Part shown: positions 53,063 through 61,500 of the stretch, in pieces
Numbering within the stretch: the stretch's first letter is position 1
How the letters are laid out: every line of letters begins with the position of its first letter
Source of the DNA: Hoeflea_A sp039025395
GTDB lineage: Bacteria; Pseudomonadota; Alphaproteobacteria; Rhizobiales; Rhizobiaceae
Assembly (NCBI GenBank): GCA_039025395.1
Contig: JBCCOK010000019.1
Location: 15,889-79,888, forward strand
Direction: 5' to 3'
DNA length: 64,000 nt
Notes under the pieces: generated by a model
Seen by the model: the letters and a program-made list of their open reading frames with translations, nothing else
Database searches by the model: none
Told to the model about the DNA's origin: nothing
Position numbers and translations under genes: made by a program

Positions 53063-54265
53063 CTGGTAGAACGGATTGCGATTGTCGGAGCGGGTCAGGC
53101 TGGCGCGTCACTTGCCATGCGATTGCGGGCAAAGGCCTATGACGGCGCTATTACCGTGTTCGGCGAAGAGCCATATCTACCCTATCAACGCCCACCGCTT
53201 TCGAAAAAGTACCTGAGCGGCGAATGGGAATCGGATCGGCTCTATCTTCGCTCTGAGCGGCATTGGCAGGAAGCCGCAATCGAGATCTGTACCGGCGATA
53301 CGGTCACGGCGATCGATCTAGTCAAGCGCACGCTCACATGGCGCGGCAAAGGCATTCGTTGGGACAAACTCGCGTTGACAACCGGCGCCCGACCGCGCCC
53401 CAGGCCACCAGGCTTTGAAGGTCGTAGCGGCGTATTCGAGCTCAGGTCACTTGCGGACGTGAACAGAATCCGAGCACAGTTTGCAACCGGGCAGACTCTG
53501 TTGGTTATAGGCGGCGGCTTCATCGGGCTTGAAACGGCGGCCGTTGCCATTGAAGCCGGACTGGCCGTCACTGTCATCGAGCAAGCGGACCGAATTCTGG
53601 AGCGGGTCGTCTGCCGGGAGACCGCGGACTACTTTCGTGACCTGCACCGTTCTAAAGGGGTACGTATCCTCGAAGGCAGTTCGGTCAGCGGCCTCGTCGG
53701 AGGCAGCCGGGTTGAGGGCGTGGAGCTCGCCGATGGAGAGACGCTAGATGCCGATCTCGTTCTCCTCGGGATCGGTGTCGTGCCCAACGTGGAATTGGCA
53801 CAGGCCGCAGGACTGCAGATTGAGAACGGCATTCTCGTCGACCAGCACGGCCGTACCTCTGAACAGGGCATCTGGGCTGCCGGCGACTGCGCAGCCTTTC
53901 CCCTCGATGGCAAACCGACTCGGTTGGAGAGCGTGCAGAACGCGATTGATCAGTCCGAAGCGGTCGCCGATGATATGCTGGGCCTGGGTGACCCTTATGA
54001 ACCGGTCCCCTGGTTCTGGTCCGACCAGTACGACGTGAAGCTCCAAATCGCCGGACTAAACCGTGGTCACACGGAAATCATCGGCCGCGCAAGCCGCCGA
54101 GGGCAATCGTATTGGTACTTCCGAAACGAGGCTCTCGTCGCTGTCGATGCAATCGGCGACGCTCAGGCGTTCATGATTGCAAAGCGGCTGATCGGCAGCG
54201 ACATTGCAATCGATCCTGCACAGCTCGCCGATGCCGAATTCGATCTGAAATCGCTGCTTTCCTGA
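53063..54265 (+). CDS. Ferredoxin reductase-type FAD oxidoreductase (Rieske oxygenase reductase), probable CTG start
   Basis: The predicted 400-residue NADH:ferredoxin reductase belongs to the group serving Rieske oxygenases. The first FAD loop VERIAIVGAGQAGASLAMRLR lies upstream of the first in-frame ATG (53117), so that ATG would destroy the fold. The only suitable start in frame is CTG at 53063, 7 bases after GGAGG (53051-53055). Further motifs are PYQRPPLSKKYLSGE, the NADH loop LLVIGGGFIGLETAAVAIEAG near residue 155, and GIWAAGDCAAFPLDG. Its C-terminal domain reads VPWFWSDQYDVKLQIAG, typical of this class. It likely feeds electrons, through a ferredoxin not found nearby, to the Rieske oxygenase. 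Confidence 0.87.
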   Translation: MVERIAIVGAGQAGASLAMRLRAKAYDGAITVFGEEPYLPYQRPPLSKKYLSGEWESDRLYLRSERHWQEAAIEICTGDTVTAIDLVKRTLTWRGKGIRWDKLALTTGARPRPRPPGFEGRSGVFELRSLADVNRIRAQFATGQTLLVIGGGFIGLETAAVAIEAGLAVTVIEQADRILERVVCRETADYFRDLHRSKGVRILEGSSVSGLVGGSRVEGVELADGETLDADLVLLGIGVVPNVELAQAAGLQIENGILVDQHGRTSEQGIWAAGDCAAFPLDGKPTRLESVQNAIDQSEAVADDMLGLGDPYEPVPWFWSDQYDVKLQIAGLNRGHTEIIGRASRRGQSYWYFRNEALVAVDAIGDAQAFMIAKRLIGSDIAIDPAQLADAEFDLKSLLS

Positions 54266-54275
54266 TTGTTGGCGT

Positions 54276-54890
54276 TCAGGCGGTCGCATTCCTGTAACCG
54301 TCGAGAAAAATCTCGATGACGCGGTCAGCCAGTTCCGCCGATGCAATCGGGCCACTAGCCCTATACCAGGTGTAGGTCCAGTTGATCATGCCGAAAAAAA
54401 GCATGGTATCGACATGAGCGCTTCTTTGGTCCCTGGCGCGATCAGGTCTGATATGACCGAGTGCTTCCTGCACATAGGCAACGAGTTCACGCTCTTTGTT
54501 GATGACCTCTTCGCGCTTGTCCGGGGGAAGGAATTCGATGCAGGTCAGCAGGACAACATGCTTGTCGCGCGACACGGCATAGACCTCCATGAAGTAAGTG
54601 ATCAATTCCTTGAAACGCTTGTGGGGATCGTCATGCACTTTAAGCGTTTCCCGGCATTCTTCCAGCAGCCTGTCGACATGCTCGGTCAGCATATCCGAAA
54701 GGATCGCCTCCTTAGACCCAAAGTAATGGTAAAGCCGCGACTTGGAGCATTCGCAAGCCGTCGCAATGTCGCCGATCGACGTCGCGGCATACCCGCGTGA
54801 GGCGAAAAGCGCCGCAGTTCGATCAAGAATCGAGGCCTGTATCTTATCATAGTCGGGGGAGCGTGTTCTCGCCACGAGATATCCTGTCAT
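54276..54890 (-). CDS. TetR-family regulator of the aryl catabolic genes
   Basis: The predicted 204-residue regulator has an N-terminal helix-turn-helix: ILDRTAALFASRGYAATSIG continues as DIATACECSKSRLYHYFGSKE. The all-helical ligand domain that follows resembles TetR_C members near acyl-CoA and aromatic pathways. The ATG at 54890 sits 11 bases after an operator copy, so it probably represses itself. It is the only regulator gene in 40-64 kb. The same palindrome appears at the promoters of the surrounding operons, making this the likely master repressor. Ligand unknown, perhaps a pathway CoA thioester. Confidence 0.9.
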   Translation of the reverse strand: MTGYLVARTRSPDYDKIQASILDRTAALFASRGYAATSIGDIATACECSKSRLYHYFGSKEAILSDMLTEHVDRLLEECRETLKVHDDPHKRFKELITYFMEVYAVSRDKHVVLLTCIEFLPPDKREEVINKERELVAYVQEALGHIRPDRARDQRSAHVDTMLFFGMINWTYTWYRASGPIASAELADRVIEIFLDGYRNATA

Positions 54891-54901
54891 CGGTATTAAA
54901 C

Positions 54902-54913
54902 GATTGTTCGGAC
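54902..54913. promoter_or_regulatory. TetR-type operator, copy 4 (GATTGTTCGGAC), autoregulatory
   Basis: It directly follows the -10 of the TetR promoter and matches 9 of 12 positions of copy 1. Its location at the expected transcription start suggests autorepression. Confidence 0.5.
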
Positions 54914-54942
54914 TATATATGGATTTTCGTTGCAGAGCGCAA
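54914..54942 (-). promoter_or_regulatory. Promoter of the TetR gene
   Basis: On the minus strand TTGCGC (54937-54942) and TATATA (54914-54919) are separated by 17 bases, giving a start close to the operator. Confidence 0.5.
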
Positions 54943-55001
54943 TTTGGCAGAGACGCGCACGCACATTCCAAAGCGATTGCGCGTCCTAAGGCAATTGCGC
55001 G

Positions 55002-55352
55002 TTATCGGATCGCCGCGGTGACCATTATCTCGACCTTGAGGCCGGCCATCATCAGCCCGGCCTGCACTGTCGCCCGCGCGGGCGGCACGCTTTCGCCGAT
55101 CCATTCTTTCCACAAAAGGTTGAATTCGGGAAACATTTCTACGTCCGTCAACCAAACTGTCGCAGCAAGCAGATTTGACTTGTCGGTTCCAACCGATACC
55201 AGGATCGCATCGATGCGCCGAAAAATCTCCCGCGCTTGGGGAGCAAGACCGTGCTCAAGATTTTCCAGTGCGACCTGACCGGAGAGATAGGCAGTGTTAT
55301 TCCAGACAGTCGCCTGGGACATGAGGTCGTTTGAGTCGTGGCGCTCGATCAT
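55002..55352 (-). CDS. RidA/YjgF family enamine/imine deaminase
   Basis: The 116-residue RidA-fold protein shows TVWNNTAYLSGQVALEN near residue 15, LVSVGTDKSNLLAATVWLTDVE mid-protein, and PPARATVQAGLMMAGLKVEI with the conserved Arg that binds carboxylates in active RidA. Trimeric family members hydrolyse reactive enamines and imines formed from amino acids. The gene is the third of a minus operon after the CoA ligase and FMN oxidase genes (33 bases after the oxidase), hinting that an amino- or imino-acid intermediate arises in this pathway. Confidence 0.9.
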   Translation of the reverse strand: MIERHDSNDLMSQATVWNNTAYLSGQVALENLEHGLAPQAREIFRRIDAILVSVGTDKSNLLAATVWLTDVEMFPEFNLLWKEWIGESVPPARATVQAGLMMAGLKVEIMVTAAIR

Positions 55353-55385
55353 CGTAACTCCCCGATCCTTTGGTGATACCGCACG

Positions 55386-56570
55386 CTATCCTTTAGCCGA
55401 CAGTGGGCCGAGAAAGTGTACATTCGCGCGCGATATATCCGACACTTTCGCGGTTCCAAGCAACGTCATTGCACGCGTCATCTCCGTTTTCAGGATCTTG
55501 AGAACATGGTCGATACCCGGAGCACCCGCAGCGCCTACGCCGTAAAGTGTGTTCCGTCCCATGAAGACGAGGTCGGCACCAAGCGCAAGAGCCTTGATGA
55601 TGTCCGTTCCACGCCGAAAACCGCTGTCGCAGATCACGGCGAAGTCGTCCTCGACAACCGCGCGGACCTCCGGCAAAACCGTCAGGGGTGACACGGCTCC
55701 GTCGAGCTGCCGGCCACCGTGGTTGGACAGGACCACGCCTCTCGCGCCGATATCGACGGCGCGACGCACATCCTCGAGACTAAGCAAGCCCTTGATGACG
55801 ACAGGCCCCTTCCAGAGCGTGATCGCCTCTTCGACGTCCTTCCAGGTCACGGATGGATCGAGCTGCGAATTCATGAAAGCAACCAGGCCTTGCGCATCCT
55901 TTGCCGCGGCAGCCGCTGCGTCGACCATGTTTTCAGGCCTTGGCGATCCGTTACGGGCCATGCGCAAAAGCCAGCCGGGCTTTCTCATTGTGTTCAATAC
56001 GTTGCGGTGCGTTGCTCTCAGTGGCAGCGTGAAGTCATTACGCGGATCGCGTTCCCTGTTGCCTCCGATCGGGCAATCCACTGTGATCACGAGCACATCA
56101 TAGCCTGCCCTTGCTGCGCGCCCCAAGAGATTGAAGGACAGATCGCGATCCCGGAAGATATAGAGCTGGAACCAGTTGGGTCCGCCGCTCTCCTGTGCCA
56201 CGTGTTCCAAGCTCACACTTGAAACCGTGCTCAGGCAGAACGGGATTCCGGCCATTGTGGCAGCTTGTGCAAGCAGCTTTTCCGCCTGCGGCCAGGCAAG
56301 GCCGGCAAGTCCGGTCGGACCGATCCCGAAAGGTGCGGCATAGGTTCTGCCTAAGAGTTCTACCGACAGATCAATTTCGCCAACATCGTTCAGCACCCGG
56401 TGAACGAGGCCCCAATCATTGAATTGGGTCCGGTTACGGGCGCGCGACACCTCATCCTCTGCAGCGCCGTCGATATAATCAAACACCGCCCGCGGCAGGG
56501 TACGACGCGCGGCAAGCCGCATGTCCTCGACATTGAGAATGTGGCGCAGCGGACCCCGAGCAGCCTCCAT
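55386..56570 (-). CDS. FMN-dependent alpha-hydroxyacid oxidase/dehydrogenase (LldD/mandelate type)
   Basis: The predicted 394-residue TIM-barrel flavoprotein oxidises (S)-2-hydroxyacids to 2-oxoacids. Typical motifs are AVFDYIDGAAEDEVSRARN near residue 25, IGPTGLAGLAWP, and VITVDCPIGGNRERDPRN. VVLSNHGGRQLDGAVSPL carries the catalytic His and Arg, and ADLVFMGRNTLYGVG the phosphate site. I placed the start at the ATG 2 bases after the ligase stop; longer readings lie in that gene. Family substrates include lactate, glycolate and mandelate. Alongside an arylpyruvate oxidoreductase, an aryl-lactate such as phenyl- or indole-lactate is a reasonable guess. Confidence 0.9.
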   Translation of the reverse strand: MEAARGPLRHILNVEDMRLAARRTLPRAVFDYIDGAAEDEVSRARNRTQFNDWGLVHRVLNDVGEIDLSVELLGRTYAAPFGIGPTGLAGLAWPQAEKLLAQAATMAGIPFCLSTVSSVSLEHVAQESGGPNWFQLYIFRDRDLSFNLLGRAARAGYDVLVITVDCPIGGNRERDPRNDFTLPLRATHRNVLNTMRKPGWLLRMARNGSPRPENMVDAAAAAAKDAQGLVAFMNSQLDPSVTWKDVEEAITLWKGPVVIKGLLSLEDVRRAVDIGARGVVLSNHGGRQLDGAVSPLTVLPEVRAVVEDDFAVICDSGFRRGTDIIKALALGADLVFMGRNTLYGVGAAGAPGIDHVLKILKTEMTRAMTLLGTAKVSDISRANVHFLGPLSAKG

Positions 56571-56571
56571 A

Positions 56572-57894
56572 TCAATGCGCTCCCGAACGGTGCAGAACGC
56601 GGGTAGCCTTAGCCTCATAGCGCGGCAAGGACCCTTCTTCCAGACAATCCACATCGACACCGATGCCAATCCGGGAACGGACTTCGCGGCGGATGTCGTC
56701 TTCTATCTGTTCGGCAGGGCGGTTGGTTCGGCGATCCGCTTCCACGGCGACGCTCATCGAACTAATCGTTGTGCTCTTGGTGTCGATATAGATCTGCCAT
56801 GCCTCCTTCACCGTTCCAGAGGTCTTGGCCACAATGTCCTCGATCTGGGAGGGGAAGACGATGACTCCCTTGATTTTCAGCATATCATCGCTGCGCCCTA
56901 TGATCCGTCCGATCTTGCGCATGCCGCGTCGACCCGAGGGGCAATCGAAAGGCTGGGGCGATAGGCGCACCAGATCGCGGGTGCGCCAGCGCACGACCGG
57001 CGAAGCCTCCTTGCATAGAGTCGTGATGACGATTTCACCGACCTCGCCGGGACTGACCGGTTTCATCGACTGCGGATCGAGGATTTCGGTTATGATGGTG
57101 TCTTCATTGATCAGCTGTAGTTTGTCATCAGCATGAGTGTGCTGCGTCGAGATCGCCAGCACTGGACCGCCGGCTTCAGTGGTCCCGTAGATGTTCTGGC
57201 TCATAAATCCTGCCGGCATTTCCGTTTCAAGCTGTTCCCGGAACTCGGTCGATACCGATTGTCCGCCGAGGATCGCAACCTTCAAAGCCCAGTCTGTTTT
57301 CGGATTAATGCCGGCTTCGCGCGCGTGATTGACAAGCGTCATCAACCAGAGCGGTGACATGGAGGCGGCATCGTATTTGTGATCCTTGAGCCACTTTGCG
57401 GCCAGTTCGCCACGCCCCGGCCCGACTGGGAAATTCGTGCAGTCCATTGCTGCGAAACCGACATCCAGCGCAGGTCCGCCGATCCATAAGCCGTAGCCAT
57501 AACCCTGATAGGCGCGCATGCCCGGTTCGACGCCAGCCGCGGTCAGAATGCGCGCCATTTGATATGGCAGCAGCGTGCCATAGTCATATGCCGTCATGCC
57601 GAACATCACAGGTAATCCCGTCGTCCCGGAAGTCGACATGAAACGGGTGACGCGGTCTATTGGTACGGTGAGGAACGGAAATGGATAGCGATCATGCAGG
57701 TCGGATTTCTCCAGAAACGGCGTGTTCTGCAAGCCATCGTCTGCGGCGAGATCACTTGGATGCATTCCCGCCTTGGCGAAATGGGCCACCCAGTTCTGAT
57801 TGTCCGATAGCCGCTTGCCGAGATTGGCGAGTCGCTTGCGCTGAAGCGCTTGAATGGCCCGATAATCAAGGGATTCGATGTCCGGGTGCAGCAT
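56572..57894 (-). CDS. Phenylacetate-CoA ligase-like AMP-forming enzyme
   Basis: The predicted 440-residue adenylate-forming enzyme has PaaK-like length and motifs. The P-loop is TRFMSTSGTTGLPVMFG near residue 95, YGTTEAGGPVL sits mid-protein, and WRTRDLVRL plus IGRIIGRSDDMLKIKGVIVFPSQIE form the C-terminal hinge. It would activate an arylacetate-type acid with ATP and CoA. The ATG at 57894 follows CAGGAGGAGAAA, a strong ribosome-binding site. It is the first gene of a minus operon with the FMN oxidase and RidA and is divergent from the FAD-linked oxidase across an operator-bearing promoter region. Confidence 0.9.
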   Translation of the reverse strand: MLHPDIESLDYRAIQALQRKRLANLGKRLSDNQNWVAHFAKAGMHPSDLAADDGLQNTPFLEKSDLHDRYPFPFLTVPIDRVTRFMSTSGTTGLPVMFGMTAYDYGTLLPYQMARILTAAGVEPGMRAYQGYGYGLWIGGPALDVGFAAMDCTNFPVGPGRGELAAKWLKDHKYDAASMSPLWLMTLVNHAREAGINPKTDWALKVAILGGQSVSTEFREQLETEMPAGFMSQNIYGTTEAGGPVLAISTQHTHADDKLQLINEDTIITEILDPQSMKPVSPGEVGEIVITTLCKEASPVVRWRTRDLVRLSPQPFDCPSGRRGMRKIGRIIGRSDDMLKIKGVIVFPSQIEDIVAKTSGTVKEAWQIYIDTKSTTISSMSVAVEADRRTNRPAEQIEDDIRREVRSRIGIGVDVDCLEEGSLPRYEAKATRVLHRSGAH

Positions 57895-57980
57895 TTTCTC
57901 CTCCTGCCTGACCGGCTTTGTTTCTTTGGTCCACGTCCCGGTCATCATGCACGCAGCCACTCAACAACCGCTGACACTCT

Positions 57981-58010
57981 TTATTAGATCGAACGTTTGG
58001 TCTATGTAAA
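57981..58010 (-). promoter_or_regulatory. Promoter of the CoA ligase operon
   Basis: On the minus strand TTTACA (58005-58010) and TAATAA (57981-57986) are separated by 18 bases, and the spacer contains the TetR-type operator. Confidence 0.5.
57991..58002. promoter_or_regulatory. TetR-type operator, copy 5 (GAACGTTTGGTC)
   Basis: The site lies between the -35 and -10 of the CoA ligase promoter and upstream of the divergent FAD-linked oxidase gene. It differs from copy 3 at only two positions. Confidence 0.55.
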
Positions 58011-58089
58011 GGAGAACGTTGCACCGGATGGATTTACAGCTTGCAGAGAATGTACCGCGCGGACAACGAACGCCACAGATGAGGAAACA

Positions 58090-59487
58090 ATGCGTGATGT
58101 AGCCCTGACAAGACAGGAAACCCCTTCAAGCGATATGGCGATAAGCCAACTTCAAGAGACATTCGGCGACCGTATAAAGACTGGCGCCACGTTTCGCGAG
58201 CAGCACTGCCATACAACTTCTTTCTTGCCAACGCAGCCTCCCGACGCCGTATTCAGCCCGCAATCCGTCGAGGAGATTCGCACCGCCGTATCGATTTGCG
58301 CGGCTAAGCGCTTTCCCATAATTCCTTTCGGAGCCGGCACGTCGTTGGAAGGCCAGCTCAACGCTCCGCGCGGCGGCCTTTCGCTTGATATGGGCAATAT
58401 GAACGCAATCATGGCAGTGAACGCAGATGATCTCGATTGCATTGTTCAACCGGGACTGACGCGGCACCAACTTAACGATTATGTCCGGTCCTACGGTCTC
58501 TTCTTTCCCATTGATCCTGGCGCCGACGCCTCCCTCGGCGGAATGGCTTCGACACGGGCGTCCGGAACCAACGCGGTGCGCTATGGAACAATGAAGCAGA
58601 ACGTATTGTCTATGAAGGTGGTGCTTCCCAATGGCGACCTGATACAGACCGCCGGGCGGGCGCGAAAGTCCGCAGCGGGATACGAACTGACCAACCTGTT
58701 CGTCGGCGCGGAGGGTACGCTCGGCATCATTGCCGAACTCACCCTCCGGCTGTATGGCCTGCCAGAAAAAATCGTCAGCGGCACCTGCGCCTTTCCAAGT
58801 CTGGACAAAGCGGTACGCACCGTCATCGAGACTATCCAGATGGGCGTGCCCGTTGCCCGAATCGAATTGATGGACCCGCTAAGTCTACGCGCGGTCAACG
58901 CCTATTCCGGACTCGATCTGCCGGAGGCACCAACCCTGTTTGTTGAATTCCATGGTATGCCTGCCAGCGTCGACGAACAGGTGTCCGTCTTCGGAGATCT
59001 GTGCGCGGCGAATGGATCCGCGCCTTTCCAGTCGGGGAGCCGGCTTGAAGACCGAAATCGTTTGTGGGCCGCGCGGCACGATCTGTATTTCGCCTTCTCC
59101 GAACTGCGCCGCAATGCGAAGGGCATTCCAACCGATGCCTGCGTCCCGATCTCGAGGCTTGCTGACTGTATTCAGGAGACGGAAGAGGACATCGACGATC
59201 TCGGCCTGCTTGCCCCGATCGTCGGCCATGTCGGCGATGGCAACTTCCATCTGATGATCCTCGTGGATCCAGAGGATGACGAAGAAATGGAGAGGTCGTA
59301 CCGAGCTGTTGATCGCCTCAACGAACGCGCCATCCGGATGGGTGGAACCTGCACCGGCGAACACGGTATCGGACAGGGAAAACGTCGCTATATGGAGACG
59401 GAGTTTGGAGCGGCGGCTGAGCTGATGCGCGATCTCAAGAAAACAATCGATCCGCACGCAATCATGAACCCGGATAAAATTCTGTAA
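58090..59487 (+). CDS. FAD-linked 2-hydroxyacid oxidase/dehydrogenase (GlcD/D-lactate type)
   Basis: The predicted 465-residue flavoprotein of the VAO family has the N-terminal FAD domain with FPIIPFGAGTSLEGQLNAPRG near residue 80, DPGADASLGGMASTRASGTNAVRYG near residue 145, and GAEGTLGIIAELTLRL. The C-terminal cap carries the HVGDGNFH metal motif and GTCTGEHGIGQGKRRYM. Relatives oxidise D-lactate, glycolate or D-2-hydroxyglutarate. The start ATG follows GAGGAAACA. With the FMN oxidase on the other strand, the cluster has one enzyme for each 2-hydroxyacid enantiomer. It is the first plus-strand gene after the divergent operator region. Confidence 0.9.
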   Translation: MRDVALTRQETPSSDMAISQLQETFGDRIKTGATFREQHCHTTSFLPTQPPDAVFSPQSVEEIRTAVSICAAKRFPIIPFGAGTSLEGQLNAPRGGLSLDMGNMNAIMAVNADDLDCIVQPGLTRHQLNDYVRSYGLFFPIDPGADASLGGMASTRASGTNAVRYGTMKQNVLSMKVVLPNGDLIQTAGRARKSAAGYELTNLFVGAEGTLGIIAELTLRLYGLPEKIVSGTCAFPSLDKAVRTVIETIQMGVPVARIELMDPLSLRAVNAYSGLDLPEAPTLFVEFHGMPASVDEQVSVFGDLCAANGSAPFQSGSRLEDRNRLWAARHDLYFAFSELRRNAKGIPTDACVPISRLADCIQETEEDIDDLGLLAPIVGHVGDGNFHLMILVDPEDDEEMERSYRAVDRLNERAIRMGGTCTGEHGIGQGKRRYMETEFGAAAELMRDLKKTIDPHAIMNPDKIL

Positions 59488-59553
59488 CGCCCGTCCCGGG
59501 CTAGGTTTTGGAAGATGGAAATCACCGACTCCATACAAGGACACCGGTCACGG

Positions 59554-59585
59554 TTGACAAGTTTATTCAGATCAGACATTTAAAT
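59554..59585 (+). promoter_or_regulatory. Promoter of the Rieske oxygenase operon
   Basis: A consensus -35 TTGACA at 59554-59559 is followed after about 20 bases by the TA-rich TTAAAT (59580-59585), with the operator immediately downstream. The exact -10 is uncertain. Confidence 0.5.
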
Positions 59586-59590
59586 AACTC

Positions 59591-59602
59591 GAACGTTCGT
59601 AC
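59591..59602. promoter_or_regulatory. TetR-type operator, copy 6 (GAACGTTCGTAC)
   Basis: The core CGAACGTTCG is a perfect 10-bp palindrome just downstream of the predicted promoter of the ring-hydroxylating oxygenase genes. Confidence 0.6.
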
Positions 59603-59651
59603 TAATAATGTGCACTCATTGGCACATCTCAATTCAAGGATTGGACAGCGG

Positions 59652-60923
59652 ATGGGAAACCAACAAAATGGCCATTCGATCCAGGGTATCGACTATGCCG
59701 GCCTGATCAAGCCGACTCAGGTGCACAGTTCGTTGTATTTCGACGAGCAAATCTTCGAGGAAGAGCTGCGGCGGATCTGGTATGGTGGATGGGTTTATGT
59801 CGGACACACAAGTGAGGTTGCGAACAAGAACGACTACGTGACCAAATCAATCGGGCCGACGGCGGTCTTGTTGGTGCATGACCGCAACGGCGAAATCAGC
59901 CTGCTTCTGAACAAGTGCCCGCACCGCGGCAATCAGTTGTGCGCCTATCGGGGCGGCAATCGAGCGACGTTCACTTGCCCTTACCATTCCTGGACATTCT
60001 CCAATAACGGCAAGCTGATGGGCTACGCTTATGCGGACGGATATGAGGGTCAGGAAAAAGCCGGCCTGGGCCTCGGCCGTGTGCCGCGTGTCGAGATTTA
60101 TCGGGGGTTCGTTTTCGGTTCGTTTGCCGAAGACGTCGAACCACTCGAGACCTATCTTGGCGGCGCCAAGGCTTCCATTGACCAGCTTCTGGAGAACTCG
60201 CCGGAGGGTGAACTGGAAATCACCGCGGGTTTTTTGCAGCACCGCACCAAGGCAAACTGGAAATTCATGCTGGAAAATGAGACTGACGGCTATCACCCCG
60301 CCTTTGTCCACGGTTCCGTCTTTCAGGTGACGGACAGCGGCATCGGCAACCTCTATGGACCGCAGTCGACCGCGCTGACCCGCGATTTCGGCAATGGACA
60401 TACAGAATTCGATCTGCGGCCCGAATGGCGCAAGATTGGCAAGCCGCTAGAGTGGTTCGGCACCAACGAGGCGCGTTTGCCTGATTATGTCAACAAGATG
60501 CGGGAGGCCTACGGTCCAGACCGCGCCCGCGAGATCATGATCGACGGCACGCCCCACATCATGATCTTTCCGAACCTGTTCATTGCCGAGATTCAAATGT
60601 TCGTTCTACAGCCGATCGCAGTGGACGAGACAATCCAACACGTGACGGCCCTGCAGTTCAAAGGTGCGCCGGATTTTAATCGACGGCTTCGCCAGCAGAC
60701 CATGGGCTCGGTCGGACCAGCAGGGCTTCTGCTTGCCGATGATACCGAGATGTATGAACGCAACCACCGGGGAGCACGAATCCCCGATCCGGAATGGATT
60801 ACGTTGACGAGGGGGCTGCATCGCGAAAGGCGGGATGAAAACGACTTCCTGATCGGCCATTCGACGGACGAAGTGCCGCAACGCGGTATATGGCGGCACT
60901 ATCAAAGACTTATGGCGCGATGA
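59652..60923 (+). CDS. Rieske ring-hydroxylating oxygenase, alpha subunit
   Basis: The predicted 423-residue catalytic subunit has the Rieske cluster motif C-x-H...C-x2-H in KCPHRGNQLCAYRGG and FTCPYHSWTFSNNG (residues about 80-105). The mononuclear iron site is in ENETDGYHPAFVHGSVF near residue 205, with the bridging Asp. Such enzymes dihydroxylate or mono-oxygenate aromatic rings using electrons from a reductase and ferredoxin. I chose the ATG giving MGNQQNGHS; upstream codons are unlike the family. The gene overlaps the beta subunit and follows an operator-controlled promoter. The substrate cannot be read from sequence; the setting suggests an aryl or indole side-chain acid or CoA ester. 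Confidence 0.92.
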   Translation: MGNQQNGHSIQGIDYAGLIKPTQVHSSLYFDEQIFEEELRRIWYGGWVYVGHTSEVANKNDYVTKSIGPTAVLLVHDRNGEISLLLNKCPHRGNQLCAYRGGNRATFTCPYHSWTFSNNGKLMGYAYADGYEGQEKAGLGLGRVPRVEIYRGFVFGSFAEDVEPLETYLGGAKASIDQLLENSPEGELEITAGFLQHRTKANWKFMLENETDGYHPAFVHGSVFQVTDSGIGNLYGPQSTALTRDFGNGHTEFDLRPEWRKIGKPLEWFGTNEARLPDYVNKMREAYGPDRAREIMIDGTPHIMIFPNLFIAEIQMFVLQPIAVDETIQHVTALQFKGAPDFNRRLRQQTMGSVGPAGLLLADDTEMYERNHRGARIPDPEWITLTRGLHRERRDENDFLIGHSTDEVPQRGIWRHYQRLMAR

Positions 60924-61477
60924 GATCGAACATGGACCAGACCGATCTGCAGACCGCGCTTCAACCAGAAACCGCCACACCGGCAGCTCCATCGGATGCT
61001 ACTGACGATGCACTGCTGCACCGGGTCGAGCAGTTTTTGTATTATGAGGCTCGACTACAGGATACGCATGCCTATGACGAGTGGGAAGCGCTATGGACTG
61101 ACGACGCAATCTACTGGGTTCCGGCAAATGGCCATGACATTGATCCAGAAACAAAGATGTCGGTGATCTACGACAACAGATCGCGCATCAAGATCCGTGT
61201 CGAACAGCTCAAGACCGGTCGCCGCCACACCCAGACACCGCCCTCCGCATTGGCGCGGATCATTTCCAACATAGAACTGATTGAACGCCGCGACGAAGAA
61301 GTCGAGATACGCGCGAACGCCCTCATCTATGAAGACAACCTGCGCGGCGAAACACTTTGGGCGGCACGCAACGAATACCGTCTTCGGATCGTCGATGGCG
61401 CCTTCAAACTTGTACGCAAAAAAGTCGGCCTCGTGAACAACCACAAGCCCATCTACACGCTCTCTTTCCTCGTGTAG
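60920..61477 (+). CDS. Rieske ring-hydroxylating oxygenase, beta subunit
   Basis: The predicted 185-residue small subunit has the cone-shaped SnoaL/NTF2-like fold of ring-hydroxylating dioxygenases. Typical segments are VEQFLYYEARLQDTHAYDEW-like residues near 40, the conserved LWTDDAIYWVPA, YDNRSRIKIRVEQL, and the C-terminal VRKKVGLVNNHKPIYTLSFLV-type end. It supports assembly of the alpha3beta3 oxygenase. Its start overlaps the alpha stop (ATGA). A short Ala/Pro-rich N-terminal extension of about 25 residues precedes the fold. Confidence 0.92.
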   Translation: MRSNMDQTDLQTALQPETATPAAPSDATDDALLHRVEQFLYYEARLQDTHAYDEWEALWTDDAIYWVPANGHDIDPETKMSVIYDNRSRIKIRVEQLKTGRRHTQTPPSALARIISNIELIERRDEEVEIRANALIYEDNLRGETLWAARNEYRLRIVDGAFKLVRKKVGLVNNHKPIYTLSFLV

Positions 61478-61500
61478 CGAGATGCACTTCGGAGAAAAAA

